DNA of 51,930 bases from contig VGHK01000015.1 of assembly GCA_016868305.1 (NCBI GenBank), forward strand, positions 1 to 51,930. Reading direction: 5' to 3'. The notes under the pieces were generated by a model. That model was not told where the DNA came from. It saw nothing but the letters and a program-made list of their open reading frames with translations, and did no database searches. The stretch's first letter is position 1, and the number at the start of each line of letters is the position of its first letter. The stretch comes from Betaproteobacteria bacterium (GTDB lineage: Bacteria > Pseudomonadota > Gammaproteobacteria > Burkholderiales > Burkholderiaceae_A). The translations under genes and the position numbers were made by a program. Shown here in pieces: positions 16,514 to 28,307 of this stretch.

Positions 16514-17272
16514 CTACATTCGAAAATGCTCACCAAGGTACACCTGGCGCACCTGGGGGTTATCGATAATCGCATCGGGGGCGCCACTTGCCAGCACCGC
16601 GCCGTCGTTCAATATCGTGGCATGGTCGCAGATGCCCAAGGTCTCGCGGACATTATGGTCGGTAATCAGCACCCCAATGCCGCGGCCCTTGAGGAATCGA
16701 ATGATCCTTTGAATCTCGATAACCGCAATGGGGTCGACCCCTGCGAAGGGTTCATCAAGCAGAATGAACCGCGGGTTGCAGGCCAACGCCCGGGCTATTT
16801 CTACACGGCGGCGTTCTCCGCCGGAGAGTGACTGTCCGATCGTGTCGCGAATGTGAACAATCTGCAGTTCATGCAGCAGCGCACTGAGCCGTTGGGTAAC
16901 CTCTGCCTCCGATAGGGGTCTGCCCTCCGCGTCGCGCTGCAGTTCCAGCACCGCCCGGATGTTGTCGTCCACGGAAAGCCGCTTGAAGATCGAGGCCTCC
17001 TGCGGCAGGTAGGACAGACCCTGCCGGGCGCGCAGGTGAATCGGGCTGCGGGTGATGTCTTCGTTATTAAGCAGGATCTGTCCGCCGTCGGCAGGTACCA
17101 GGCCGACGATCATATAAAAACAGGTGGTCTTGCCGGCGCCGTTCGGGCCGAGTAGCCCGGCAATCTGCCCGCTACGCACGGTAAGCGAGACGTCGCGCAC
17201 GACCATGCGGCCCTGGTAGCCCTTTTGAAGCCCTCGGACTTCCAGAACCGATTCGGGGCCTACCGCGGTCAC
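16514..17272 (-). CDS. lptB: LPS export ABC transporter ATP-binding protein LptB
   Basis: The 252-residue ATPase powers LPS extraction by LptFG. It has Walker [17 protein letters not shown], the signature [15 protein letters not shown] and Walker [17 protein letters not shown], all typical of LptB. The membrane partners LptFG are not in the window, as is usual. Its ATG overlaps the lptA stop as ATGA. It is followed by rpoN, the classical lptABC-rpoN neighbourhood. Confidence 0.97.
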   Translation of the reverse strand: MTAVGPESVLEVRGLQKGYQGRMVVRDVSLTVRSGQIAGLLGPNGAGKTTCFYMIVGLVPADGGQILLNNEDITRSPIHLRARQGLSYLPQEASIFKRLSVDDNIRAVLELQRDAEGRPLSEAEVTQRLSALLHELQIVHIRDTIGQSLSGGERRRVEIARALACNPRFILLDEPFAGVDPIAVIEIQRIIRFLKGRGIGVLITDHNVRETLGICDHATILNDGAVLASGAPDAIIDNPQVRQVYLGEHFRM

Positions 17273-17826
17273 GGGGCGCTGGCCGCAGGCGGCTTCGGCA
17301 TGAGCGTCATCCGCGCCCGAGGCATGCCGGGCAGAGCCTCCACCTGATAGGTTTCCAGAATATTGTTGTAGCGAAGCCGATCGCCTGCGACCTGATCGAG
17401 GAGGGCGTCATTGAGGGTGCGACGCATCGTGGCCTGACCGGTGATCGTGACAAGCTCAGCGGTGCCGTCGTACTCGATCGTCTGGCCTTCGCCCTCGATC
17501 CACTCTTTAGTCTGGCCGCGTTGCTGCCGAAACCGCGCAGGCGTACCGGTAATCACCGCCATCATGGTGCCATTGGGCTGTTGCCGAAGTTCGAGCCGGT
17601 TGCCCTTAAGCAGAAGACTGCCTTTGGCGAGCACGACATTGCCCGAGAACACCGTGGTGAGTTTTTGTTCGTCGTGGGCAAGCGTGTCGGCGTCGATCTT
17701 GGTGGGCGCCTGGCGGTCGGCTGGGTTTGCCAGACCGGGGCTAGACGTGAGCAACGCCGCCACGACGAGAGCCAGCCCGGACCACGTGACGCTCAGAGAG
17801 GTGGGCCAGGCCCTAGATACCGTCAT
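17269..17826 (-). CDS. lptA: LPS transport periplasmic protein LptA
   Basis: The product has a signal peptide (hydrophobic core to about residue 33, PGLANPADR) and an OstA/LptA beta-jellyroll domain: [48 protein letters not shown]. LptA forms the periplasmic bridge that carries LPS from LptC to LptD. It overlaps lptC at its start and lptB at its end by four bases each. Confidence 0.94.
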   Translation of the reverse strand: MTVSRAWPTSLSVTWSGLALVVAALLTSSPGLANPADRQAPTKIDADTLAHDEQKLTTVFSGNVVLAKGSLLLKGNRLELRQQPNGTMMAVITGTPARFRQQRGQTKEWIEGEGQTIEYDGTAELVTITGQATMRRTLNDALLDQVAGDRLRYNNILETYQVEALPGMPRARMTLMPKPPAASAP

Positions 17827-18413
17827 TGCCGGATTCCCTTTCCAGGCAGAACCATCTGCGACTGCGACAGCACCTCAATCTGCTCTGTTTTCTGGTTGAA
17901 CTTCATGCCAACGCCGGTTAACAGGATATTGCCCTGGTTCACACGCACCGGCGCCTTAGTCTGCGCGGTCTGGGCGTTGATATCAAACTGCACCCAGTCG
18001 GTGGCAATGCGGATTGCTGATTCCTTGTCGTAGGCGTCGCGAGAGATCAGGGCCTGACCAGTGAGCATCACCTCGTTCTGGTTGGCGCTTACTAATGCCT
18101 TGCTGGCATGGGCTCTCACCGGTGGTCCGTCGTTTCGAAGGGCAAGCATCACGGGGTTACTCATTTCGGCGCTGCCATCTTCGAAAAGCGACAGCGAGGG
18201 TGAGGCGATCTGAAACCGTGTCTGTCCCCTCTCGTCGGTCTGAGTGAGCTCCGCCCCGGTAATCTGGGCATTGAGCTTGGTGCTGCTGCGATAGCTGCTG
18301 TCCCACACAGGGCTTAAGGCAAGCTCGGTAAGCAGCCATGCCGCTAAGGCCAGCGCCGCCATGAGCCCGAGAGCCAAGAGGGCGCTTACGCGCTCGAAGA
18401 GGCTGGCTGTCAT
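17823..18413 (-). CDS. lptC: LPS export system protein LptC
   Basis: One N-terminal transmembrane helix (about residues 9-30) anchors this 196-residue protein in the inner membrane, followed by the LptC periplasmic domain (LNAQITGAELTQTDERG, SPSLSLFEDGSAEMSNP, VMLTGQALISRD, VGMKFNQKTEQIEVL). It hands LPS from LptBFG to LptA. The four-base overlaps with kdsC upstream and lptA downstream support co-translation. Confidence 0.93.
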   Translation of the reverse strand: MTASLFERVSALLALGLMAALALAAWLLTELALSPVWDSSYRSSTKLNAQITGAELTQTDERGQTRFQIASPSLSLFEDGSAEMSNPVMLALRNDGPPVRAHASKALVSANQNEVMLTGQALISRDAYDKESAIRIATDWVQFDINAQTAQTKAPVRVNQGNILLTGVGMKFNQKTEQIEVLSQSQMVLPGKGIRQ

Positions 18414-18904
18414 GTCCGCGCAGACAATAAAAAGTCGCAGGCGTCTCGGGCCGCGCCAGCCCCGCCAGGCCGTTGCGATACCCAGTGGGCGGCGGCCTGC
18501 ACGGATTCGGGCGCATTGGGAACGCTGGCAGCAAACCCAGCCCAGGCGAATACAGGCGTGTCGGCCAGGTCATCGCCCATGTGACCAATCTGCTGTGGCG
18601 ACAGACTCGTCTGGACGATCCAGCCTTCCAGGCAGCGCCGCTTGTCTTCAACACCCAGAAACACGGTCTGCACGCCGAGTTCTTCTGCGCGGCGCGTTAC
18701 CGACGGATGGCTTCGGCCGCTCAAGATTCCCACACCGATGCCGCTTGCCTGCAGCGACTTAAAGCCCTGTCCGTCAAGCACACAAAAACGCTTGAGGCTC
18801 TCGCCCTGCGCGTCGTAATAAAGTCCGCCATCGGTGAGGACGCCATCGACATCGAAAAACATGAATGCCACCTGGGCGGCGCGATCCCGCGCGCAGGGAG
18901 TCAT
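18410..18904 (-). CDS. kdsC: 3-deoxy-D-manno-octulosonate 8-phosphate phosphatase
   Basis: A small HAD-family phosphatase (164 residues) producing Kdo for LPS. It shows the HAD nucleophile motif FFDVDGVLTDG (Asp18, Asp20), GILSGRS for motif II, and GHMGDDLADTPVF for motif IV. It lacks a cap domain, as KdsC proteins do. It lies between kdsD and lptC with ATGA overlaps on both sides. Confidence 0.95.
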   Translation of the reverse strand: MTPCARDRAAQVAFMFFDVDGVLTDGGLYYDAQGESLKRFCVLDGQGFKSLQASGIGVGILSGRSHPSVTRRAEELGVQTVFLGVEDKRRCLEGWIVQTSLSPQQIGHMGDDLADTPVFAWAGFAASVPNAPESVQAAAHWVSQRPGGAGAARDACDFLLSART

Positions 18905-19935
18905 AGAATCTTCGCCTCAAGCAGGTCATGGATGCCCAGCGCACCGATGAGCCCGCCCTGACCGTCGGTTACCAGAAGATGGTTAATCCGCTGGCTGTCC
19001 ATGATCAGCGCCGCCTCGGAGGCCAGCGCGCTGGCGGAAATCGTTTTTCCCCCGGGGGTCATCAGGCTGGAAATGGGTGTCTTGGGCGATAGGGTCTGTT
19101 GCTCCAGCACGCGGCGCAGGTCTCCGTCGGTGAAGATTCCCAGCAGGTGGTTGTCGCCCTTCATAACGCAGGTCATGCCCATGCGTTTACGTGTCATCTC
19201 GATAAGGGCCTCAGACAGGCTGGCATCGTCCAGGACCTTGGGAATCTGCTCGCCCGTGCGCATCACATCTTCGACACGAATGAGCAGCCGCCGCCCTAGG
19301 CTGCCGCCAGGATGAGACCGGGCGAAGTCGTCAGCGCTAAAGCCCTTGCCTTCGAGTACCGCCACGGCTAAGGCATCCCCCAGCGCCATCGCGGCCGTGG
19401 TGCTGGCGGTGGGCGCCAGGTTTAGTGGGCAGGCTTCCTGGTCGACAGCGGCGTCTAGGCGCAGGTCGGAAAGCCTGCCTAGGCTGGAGTCGGCCCGGCC
19501 GGTCATGGCGATAAGCCGAATTCCCATGCGTTTGATGTGTGGGGCAATTTCGAGTATCTCGGCGGTTTCACCCGAATAGGAGATGGCCAGAACCAGGTCT
19601 TGGGGCTGCAGCATGCCGAGGTCACCATGCTGGGCCTCGGCGGGATGAATGAAAAATGACGGGGTTCCGGTGGATGCGAAGGTGGCCGCAAGTTTTTTTG
19701 CGACATGGCCAGACTTCCCCATACCCATGACAATGAGCCGGCCATTGCCTGAGAGCCCGCCGATCCAGTCGACCGCCTGGACGACCTCAGGACCCACCCG
19801 GTTTTTGAGGGCGGCGATGGCAAGCGACTCGATGTTGAGAACGCGGATCACGCGGTCTGCGACAGGCTGCGTAGACATGAGGGGCTGCGGGTGCTGGGGC
19901 GCCAACACGGCAGTCGAGCAGGGCTGAGCAAACAT
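18901..19935 (-). CDS. kdsD: Arabinose-5-phosphate isomerase
   Basis: Converts ribulose 5-phosphate to arabinose 5-phosphate, the first step to Kdo. A SIS domain (IVMGMGKSGHVAKKLAATF, PAEAQHGDLGML, ISYSGETAEI) is followed by two CBS repeats (VEDVMRTGEQIPKV, LMTPGGKTISASALASEAA). The 344-residue frame starts at 19935; the second Met, 19 codons in, gives a length closer to other KdsD proteins, and neither start has a clear ribosome-binding site. It is the first gene of the kdsD-kdsC-lptC-lptA-lptB-rpoN run and is divergent from mlaF across 85 bp. Confidence 0.95.
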   Translation of the reverse strand: MFAQPCSTAVLAPQHPQPLMSTQPVADRVIRVLNIESLAIAALKNRVGPEVVQAVDWIGGLSGNGRLIVMGMGKSGHVAKKLAATFASTGTPSFFIHPAEAQHGDLGMLQPQDLVLAISYSGETAEILEIAPHIKRMGIRLIAMTGRADSSLGRLSDLRLDAAVDQEACPLNLAPTASTTAAMALGDALAVAVLEGKGFSADDFARSHPGGSLGRRLLIRVEDVMRTGEQIPKVLDDASLSEALIEMTRKRMGMTCVMKGDNHLLGIFTDGDLRRVLEQQTLSPKTPISSLMTPGGKTISASALASEAALIMDSQRINHLLVTDGQGGLIGALGIHDLLEAKIL

Positions 19936-20020
19936 TGGGCCAGTTTAATAGAAATCGCAGTCTTCCAGGCGTCTAAGTCTATCTTCAGCCTCTTAGGTCA
20001 AGCCCCGATAAAATACGCAC

Positions 20021-20848
20021 ATGAATGGTGAATACGATGAGGCAATGCGGTTCGAAGAGGTGACCTTTGGCTATGGGTCCTCAGTGGTTATCGACCGCCT
20101 GACCTTGTCGGTTCCTCGCGGAAAGCTTCTTGCCATCATGGGGGGGTCGGGGGTAGGCAAGACAACCCTGCTCAGGCTTATGGCAGGCCTGGTGACCCCT
20201 CAGCAGGGCCAGGTGGTGGTGCTTGGTGAGCCGCTGTCTTCGGGTAACCTGAAGTCCTTGTATGCCGTTCGCCGCCGTATGGGCCTGCTGTTTCAGTTTG
20301 GGGCCCTGTTCACCGACCTGAGCTGCTTTGAAAATGTTGCCTTCCCGCTTCGCGAGCATTCCGATCTTCCTGAGCAGATGATCCGTGACCTGGTCTTATT
20401 GAAGCTGGAGTCAGTGGGGCTGCGGGGTGCTGCCGGCCTGATGCCCTCTCAGATCTCTGGGGGAATGGCCCGGCGGGTGGCCCTGGCCAGGGCCATTGCC
20501 CTTGATCCAGAACTCATCCTGTACGACGAGCCGTTTGCCGGGCTAGACCCGATATCGCTGGGCGTTACCGCCCAGCTGATTCGGCGGTTGAACGACGCTC
20601 TAGGCGCCAGTTCTGTCGTGGTCACCCATGATGTTGCCGAGACCTTTCGGATTGCCGATCAGGTGGCCGTGCTTGCCCCTTCGCCCTCGGGGGCACGGCT
20701 TGTCGCCGTGGGAACTCCTGAGGCCTTGCAGGCCTCGGACGACCCTTATCTGCGTCAGTTTCTGCAGGGGCAGACCCAGGGGCCGGTGGGGTTTCACTAT
20801 CCCGCCTCCGATCTGGAGCAGGCTTTTTTCCCTGCGGGCTCTGCATGA
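20021..20848 (+). CDS. mlaF: Phospholipid transport ABC ATP-binding protein MlaF
   Basis: The 275-residue ATPase drives the MlaFEDB complex, which moves phospholipids between inner and outer membrane to keep outer-membrane asymmetry. Walker A is IMGGSGVGKTTLLRL. The signature SGGMARRVALARA is the MlaF variant, followed by Walker B ELILYDEPFAGLDPIS. The C-terminal extension after VAVLAPSPSG is also typical. The start ATG follows an AT-rich GATAAAAT. It opens the operon mlaFEDACB; mlaE overlaps it by ATGA. Confidence 0.95.
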   Translation: MNGEYDEAMRFEEVTFGYGSSVVIDRLTLSVPRGKLLAIMGGSGVGKTTLLRLMAGLVTPQQGQVVVLGEPLSSGNLKSLYAVRRRMGLLFQFGALFTDLSCFENVAFPLREHSDLPEQMIRDLVLLKLESVGLRGAAGLMPSQISGGMARRVALARAIALDPELILYDEPFAGLDPISLGVTAQLIRRLNDALGASSVVVTHDVAETFRIADQVAVLAPSPSGARLVAVGTPEALQASDDPYLRQFLQGQTQGPVGFHYPASDLEQAFFPAGSA

Positions 20849-21642
20849 GCGCCCCGCGAGTGGCCGACCGGCTGTCTGCGCTTGGGCAATGGGCAGTCGA
20901 GCATCTGGCCGCCCTGGGCCGCTTTGTGCTTTTGTTTCTGCAGGTAATGGCCCGCATGGGCCCGATTCTGCGACGCTGGCGGCTGGTGGTTGCCCAGACG
21001 CATTTTCTGGGAAACCATTCGCTCGCGATCATTCTTGTCTCTGGTCTTTTTGTCGGCCTGGTACTTGGCCTGCAGGGCTATTACACGTTAAGGCGCTATG
21101 GCTCGGAGGAGGCTGTGGGGCTGCTGGTGGCTTTGTCGCTGGTGCGTGAGCTGGGCCCCGTGGTTACTGCCCTTTTGTTTGCGGGGCGGGCGGGGACGGC
21201 CCTGACTGCCGAGATCGGCCTGATGAAGGCCGGCGAGCAGCTCTCTGCTATGGAGGCCATGGCGGTCGACCCGATTTCACGGGTACTTGGCCCCCGACTC
21301 GTGGGTGGGGCAATCGCCATGCCTATTCTTGCGGTGCTGTTTTCGGCTGTTGGCATCATTGGGGGCTGGCTGGTCGGGGTTGGCCTTATTGGGGTAGACC
21401 CAGGTGCTTTTTGGTCGCAGATGTCAGAGGGCGTTGACTTTTGGGACGACCTGGCCAACGGCATTGTAAAAAGCCTCGTCTTTGGCCTGGTGGTAACCCA
21501 GGTGGCCCTCTACATGGGCTACGCGGCGAGGGCTACGCCGGAGGGGGTTTCCCGGGCGACCACGCTTACCGTGGTTGTGGGGTCGCTATCGGTTCTGGGC
21601 CTCGATTTCATCCTTACTGCCCTGATGTTTGGGGATCTCTAA
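20845..21642 (+). CDS. mlaE: Phospholipid transport permease MlaE
   Basis: This polytopic inner-membrane protein (265 residues, about five to six hydrophobic segments) carries the MlaE permease family signature. It includes LVSGLFVGLVLGLQGYYTLR, LVRELGPVVTALLFAGRAGT and AEIGLMKAGEQLSAMEAMAV. The ATG overlaps the mlaF stop, and mlaD starts 22 bp after its end. Confidence 0.95.
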   Translation: MSAPRVADRLSALGQWAVEHLAALGRFVLLFLQVMARMGPILRRWRLVVAQTHFLGNHSLAIILVSGLFVGLVLGLQGYYTLRRYGSEEAVGLLVALSLVRELGPVVTALLFAGRAGTALTAEIGLMKAGEQLSAMEAMAVDPISRVLGPRLVGGAIAMPILAVLFSAVGIIGGWLVGVGLIGVDPGAFWSQMSEGVDFWDDLANGIVKSLVFGLVVTQVALYMGYAARATPEGVSRATTLTVVVGSLSVLGLDFILTALMFGDL

Positions 21643-21664
21643 CACTCACTGGTACTCTTTCACT

Positions 21665-22174
21665 ATGCAACGGTTAACGACCATGTGGGTCGGCCTGTTT
21701 CTGGTTCTTGGCATTTTGGGGCTGCTTTTTCTTGCGCTTAAGGCAAGCAACCTTTTGTCTATGACCACCGGCCAGACCTACTCTGTGACGGCCTTGTTCG
21801 ACGACATTGGCGGCTTAAAGCCTCGGGCGGCGGTTCGCTCTGCCGGCGTTCTGGTGGGTCGCGTGCGGGAGATTGGCTTTGATGACACGCGTTACCAGGC
21901 CGTTGTTGTTCTCGATCTCGATCGAAGTGTCCGGTTTCCGAAAGACAGTTCTGCGCAGATCCTTACCTCGGGCCTGCTCGGTGAAAAATATATTGGTCTT
22001 CAGCCAGGAGCCGAGGCGGAAATGTTGAAGGACCGTGATCGCATTCAGATGACCCAGTCGGCCGTGGTTCTCGAGAATCTAATTTCTCAGTTCCTCTATA
22101 ACCGCAGCCCGGCCCCAGGATCATCCCCGGCGGGTGGGCTGGCCGAGCCCGCAAATGCCCCGGGGCTTAAATGA
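21665..22174 (+). CDS. mlaD: MCE-domain phospholipid-binding protein MlaD
   Basis: One N-terminal transmembrane helix (about residues 8-27) and one MCE domain (YSVTALFDDIGGLKPRAAVR, AGVLVGRVREI, ILTSGLLGEKYIGLQPG) make this the hexamer-forming periplasmic lipid channel of the Mla complex. The ATG at 21665 gives MQRLTTMWVGLF; the longer frame from 21629 overlaps mlaE and is unlikely. It is 169 residues, slightly short but complete, with a Pro/Gly-rich tail. It overlaps mlaA by ATGA. Confidence 0.94.
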   Translation: MQRLTTMWVGLFLVLGILGLLFLALKASNLLSMTTGQTYSVTALFDDIGGLKPRAAVRSAGVLVGRVREIGFDDTRYQAVVVLDLDRSVRFPKDSSAQILTSGLLGEKYIGLQPGAEAEMLKDRDRIQMTQSAVVLENLISQFLYNRSPAPGSSPAGGLAEPANAPGLK

Positions 22175-22890
22175 GAACTGGCAGACGCTGGCTGTTAGGG
22201 CTATGTGCCATGGGTCTGATGGGATGCGCGGGCCTTCCTAAGGGGCACGAGGCCGATCCCCGCGACCCCTGGGAGCGGTATAACCGGGCCATGTTCAGTT
22301 TCAACACCGAGTTAGATGCCGCCGTGGTTAAGCCCTTGGCACAGGGCTACCAGGCGGTTGGGCCCGAGCTCTTTCGGGGCATGGTGCGCAACTTTTTTGG
22401 CAACCTGGGCGACCTGGTCACTAGCCTGAACCATGCCCTGCAGGCCGAGCCAGTTCCTGCAGCGACCTCTGCCGGTCGGTTTCTGGTGAACTCCACCGTG
22501 GGCATTCTGGGGATTGCTGATCCGGCAAGCGAATTTGGTCTGCAGAAGTCTCGGGAGGATTTCGGGCTTACCTTTGGTGTCTGGGGCTCGGGCCCTGGTC
22601 CCTATCTTGTTCTGCCCTTGCTTGGCCCGAGCTCGCTACGAGATGGGCTTGGTACCGCGGTGGAACGGGCGCTTGACCCCTTAGACCCATTGTTTTCACT
22701 AAGCTCTGCCCAGCAGAATGTGGCCACTGGACTAAGGCTCTTAGATACCCGCGCGCGGCTTTTGTCATTTGAATCGGCCTTGGATACGTTGAGCTTTGAT
22801 CGTTACATGGCAGTGCGTGAGGCATACCTGGCCCGGCGGGCCCAGCAGGTGGACCCCGACGCGCTGACTCGTAGGGAACCTAGCGAATAG
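22171..22890 (+). CDS. mlaA: Outer-membrane lipoprotein MlaA (VacJ)
   Basis: The 239-residue product begins with a lipoprotein signal ending GLMGCAG (Cys19). It carries the VacJ domain: DPWERYNRAMFSFN, the long middle helices, VNSTVGILGIADPAS, and FGVWGSGPGPYLVLPLLGPS. MlaA removes misplaced phospholipids from the outer leaflet and passes them to MlaC. Its presence inside the mla operon, rather than elsewhere as in E. coli, is common in betaproteobacteria. Confidence 0.95.
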   Translation: MRTGRRWLLGLCAMGLMGCAGLPKGHEADPRDPWERYNRAMFSFNTELDAAVVKPLAQGYQAVGPELFRGMVRNFFGNLGDLVTSLNHALQAEPVPAATSAGRFLVNSTVGILGIADPASEFGLQKSREDFGLTFGVWGSGPGPYLVLPLLGPSSLRDGLGTAVERALDPLDPLFSLSSAQQNVATGLRLLDTRARLLSFESALDTLSFDRYMAVREAYLARRAQQVDPDALTRREPSE

Positions 22891-22926
22891 CCCGGCCTCC
22901 AATAACTTCCTCTGTAACTGCTCCCT

Positions 22927-23691
22927 ATGAAACGGCTCCTTATGCCCTGGTCTTTTGTGACGTGTAGTTTTTTGTCTCTGCGCAGGGTGAATGGTCCTGT
23001 GGTGCCTGTACATGCTGCGCGGGCCACTGCCGTGCGGGCTGCCGGTGCGCTGATACTCGCCCTGGTGTCTGGGGTGCTGGCAGCCCCTGCGGCATGGTCA
23101 CAGTCGGCAGCCTCTCTTTCTTTGGCCCAACTGGCCCCGCAAGACCTTATCGCCTCGGTGACCCAGGATGTCTTGGAGACTGCCAAGAACGACCGCTCGC
23201 TGCAGCAAAAAGACCTTCGGCGGATCTCAGACCTGGTGGACCAAAAGGTCATGCCAATCGTCAATTTTTCCCGCATGACCGCCCTCGCAGTGGGCCGGCA
23301 CTGGCGCACGGCAACGCCTGAGCAGCAGCAGCGGCTGATGGCAGCATTTCGGGAGCTATTGGTTCTTACATACGCTGAAGCGGTTCGCTTCCTGCCAGAG
23401 TCAACGGTGGAGATTCGGCCGGCCCGATACCTGCCCACCGATGAAGACGTGATTGTTCGAACCTTGCTCTTGCGTACAGGCAAGGAGCCGATTCCCCTGG
23501 ACTACCGGCTTCAGAAGACCCCCGAGGGCTGGAAGATTTATGACTTCAATGTCCTGGGCCTCTGGATCGTGGAGTACTACCGCAGCCAGTTTGGGCAGCT
23601 TGTCTCGGCCAAGGGTATCGAAGGGCTGATCACAAGCCTCGAACAGAAGAACCAGGCGCTTCGGCAGGCGGTACTGTCTGGTAAAGGCTGA
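22927..23691 (+). CDS. mlaC: Periplasmic phospholipid-binding protein MlaC
   Basis: The MlaC domain is clear from DLIASVTQDVLETAKNDRS to VSAKGIEGLITSLEQKN, with FSRMTALAVGRHWRTATPEQ and YDFNVLGLWIVEYYRSQFG. It shuttles lipid between MlaA and MlaD. The N-terminus is unusual: about 36 residues precede the real signal-peptide core (AAGALILALVSGVLAAPAAWSQS). Translation may start later, for example at GTG 23032, or the signal is an extended one. The first ATG at 22927 is annotated here. Confidence 0.93.
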   Translation: MKRLLMPWSFVTCSFLSLRRVNGPVVPVHAARATAVRAAGALILALVSGVLAAPAAWSQSAASLSLAQLAPQDLIASVTQDVLETAKNDRSLQQKDLRRISDLVDQKVMPIVNFSRMTALAVGRHWRTATPEQQQRLMAAFRELLVLTYAEAVRFLPESTVEIRPARYLPTDEDVIVRTLLLRTGKEPIPLDYRLQKTPEGWKIYDFNVLGLWIVEYYRSQFGQLVSAKGIEGLITSLEQKNQALRQAVLSGKG

Positions 23692-23698
23692 CCCGGCT

Positions 23699-23983
23699 GT
23701 GCCGGCGCTTTGTCTCACGGGGCCACTGACGCGTTCAGAGGTACTTGAGCGGCTCGCCTGGCTGGAGGCGCGCCTGCCAGGGTCGGCGCAGGGTGATTCC
23801 GAGCCTGTGGTAATCGACCTCTCGGGGCTTACTCGTGTCGATACCTCTGCCGTCACCTTTATGATCGCCCTGGAGCGACGCTCGCGCAGGCAGGGCCTGA
23901 CGCTGCACTGGAAAGCCTTGCCTGCATCGCTTCTTGCCTTGCTCCGGCTCTCGTCTGTGGAGTCATTGTTTCATCTGAAATGA
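23699..23983 (+). CDS. mlaB: STAS-domain protein MlaB
   Basis: A 94-residue single STAS domain (VVIDLSGLTRVDTSAVTFMI with the conserved Ser/Thr region, then LLRLSSVESLF). MlaB binds MlaF and is needed for activity and assembly of MlaFEDB in E. coli. It starts with GTG seven bases after mlaC; ribosome-binding sequence is weak (AAAGG eleven bases upstream). Its stop overlaps the following ATPase gene by ATGA. Confidence 0.88.
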   Translation: MPALCLTGPLTRSEVLERLAWLEARLPGSAQGDSEPVVIDLSGLTRVDTSAVTFMIALERRSRRQGLTLHWKALPASLLALLRLSSVESLFHLK

Positions 23984-24723
23984 CGGCTGCCGTTTCTTTC
24001 CGTGGCGTGAGCAAAAGGTATCCCTCGGCCGGGGCGGGGCGGGATGTTCTCGCGCTCAATCAGGTTGACCTTGAGATTGCCCCTGGCGCATTTTTTGGGC
24101 TACTGGGTCCCAACGGCGCTGGCAAGACCACCCTGATACAGATCATGGCTGGGCTTGTGACTCCTTCTGAGGGGTCTGTCTCGGTCATGGGGGTTTCCGT
24201 TCGGGATAATCCAAGCCAGGCCCGCAGGATGCTGGGGGTGGTTCCCCAGGAACTGGTCTTTGACCCCTTCTTTACCGTCAGAGAAACCCTGCGCATCCAG
24301 TCGGGCTTTTTTGGTCTTGCAAAGAACGATGACTGGATCGATACCTGTCTGGCGGCTCTGGGCCTGATGGATAAGGCCGATGCCAATATGCGCAGTCTGT
24401 CGGGGGGAATGAAGCGGCGTGTTCTGGTAGCCCAGGCTCTTGTGCACAAGCCCCCGGTGATCGTTCTGGATGAGCCCACGGCTGGTGTTGACATAGACCT
24501 ACGGCAGAGCCTTTGGCGGTTTATTCAGTCCCTAAATGCCCAGGGCCATACGATTGTGCTCACCACCCACTATCTCGAAGAGGCAGAGAACCTGTGTCAG
24601 CGCGTGGCTTTTTTGAAGCAGGGCCGACTGGTGGCCGAGGAAGACACGGTTGAGTTGCTTACCGGCGACCGGCGCATGGAAGACGTCTTTCGCCAGGTGC
24701 TGTCGCAGGCCGCCGTAGAATAG
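23980..24723 (+). CDS. ABC transporter ATP-binding protein (ABC-2 exporter type), permease not adjacent
   Basis: The 247-residue ATPase has Walker [17 protein letters not shown], the signature SLSGGMKRRVLVAQAL, Walker B VIVLDEPTAGVDIDL and the H-loop LTTHYLEEAE, all typical of drug/polysaccharide exporters of the YadG group. In related genomes, as I recall them, a YadH-like ABC-2 permease gene follows and precedes ibaG. Here the stop is followed by ibaG after five bases, so the permease has been lost or moved. An ATPase of this type needs a membrane partner; it may use one encoded elsewhere. Confidence 0.88.
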   Translation: MTAAVSFRGVSKRYPSAGAGRDVLALNQVDLEIAPGAFFGLLGPNGAGKTTLIQIMAGLVTPSEGSVSVMGVSVRDNPSQARRMLGVVPQELVFDPFFTVRETLRIQSGFFGLAKNDDWIDTCLAALGLMDKADANMRSLSGGMKRRVLVAQALVHKPPVIVLDEPTAGVDIDLRQSLWRFIQSLNAQGHTIVLTTHYLEEAENLCQRVAFLKQGRLVAEEDTVELLTGDRRMEDVFRQVLSQAAVE

Positions 24724-24728
24724 CGGGT

Positions 24729-26945
<2,217 letters not shown>

Positions 26946-26949
<4 letters not shown>

Positions 26950-28307
26950 GTCTCTCTCTGCCAACCTCCGCCTCTGAAGCATTTCGCGCCAGCGACATTC
27001 TTTTGCTGGATAGCAGGCAGCCCGATTTCCAGTCCCGCCTCATAGACCGGCTTGCCTTCGATGCGGCCCAGGACGAGTCTATTCAGTCGCGGGTGCGGTC
27101 GATTATTGCCGATGTCCGCGCCCGCGGTGATGCGGCTTTGCTCGAGTATACGGCCCGGTTTGATGGGCTAAGCCATGGTGCTGCAAGCGCACTCGAGGTC
27201 TCTGCCGCCGAGCTGCAGGCCGCCTTCGGTAGCCTGGAGCCAGCGCCCCGGCAGGCCTTGCAGGCAGCGGCCGACCGAATTCGCAGGTTTCACGAGGCCC
27301 AGGTTCAGGCATCCTGGGCAATAACCGACAGCCATGGCTCGGTGCTGGGTCAGCGGGTATCTGCCCTCGACCGCGTGGGCATCTATGTGCCAGGCGGTAA
27401 GGCCGCCTATCCCTCCTCGGTGCTGATGAATGCGCTACCAGCCAAGGTTGCCGGTGTCTCCGAGGTCGTGATGGTGGTGCCTACCCCACAGGGCGAGCGC
27501 AATCCTCTGGTCCTAGCGGCGGCGTATCTCGCGGGGGCGGACCGTGTCTTTACGGTGGGCGGGGCGCAGGCGGTTGCCGCCTTGGCCTACGGCACGGCAA
27601 CCATTCCCCCAGTCGACAAGATTGTTGGCCCCGGCAATGCCTATGTGGCAGAGGCCAAGCGGCAGGTATTTGGCCGCGTGGGAATCGACATGATTGCCGG
27701 GCCCTCGGAGATTCTGGTGATATCCGATGGCAAGACACCGGCTGACTGGATTGCAATGGACTTATTTTCCCAGGCCGAGCATGACGAGATGGCCCAGTCG
27801 ATCCTGCTTACTCCCGATGGCAGCCATATCGCAGCGGTCTGTGAGGCAATCGATAGGCTGCTGCCGTCGATGCCGCGTAGAGAGGTTATTGCCGCGTCTC
27901 TGCGTCAGCGAGGGGTGTTTGTGCTGGTACAAAGTCTTGAGGAGGCCTGCGAGATTGCCTCGAGTATTGCGCCAGAGCACCTTGAGGTCTCGACAGACAA
28001 CCCCGAACACTGGGCCGAGCAGATCCGCCATGCTGGCGCGATCTTTATGGGTCGGTATGCCTCGGAGTCGCTGGGCGATTATTGCGCGGGCCCTAACCAT
28101 GTGCTGCCCACCATGCGTACCGCCCGGTTTTCCTCGCCTCTGGGGGTCTACGACTTTCAGAAGCGCACCAGCCTTATCAATATTTCTGCCGAGGCGGCCC
28201 AGGTGCTTGGCCCGGTGGCGGCCGAATTAGCCTGGGGAGAAAACCTTCCGGCCCATGCCCGGGCAGCGGAGCTACGGCTTACCGAGATTCCTCCCGCGCG
28301 GCGATAA
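26946..28307 (+). CDS. hisD: Histidinol dehydrogenase
   Basis: Catalyses the last two oxidations to histidine. The 453-residue protein includes [40 protein letters not shown], the zinc-ligand segment [12 protein letters not shown] and the C-terminal [13 protein letters not shown]. The his run stops here: tldD lies convergent with its stop codon directly adjacent, so hisC, hisB and later his genes must be elsewhere. Confidence 0.97.
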
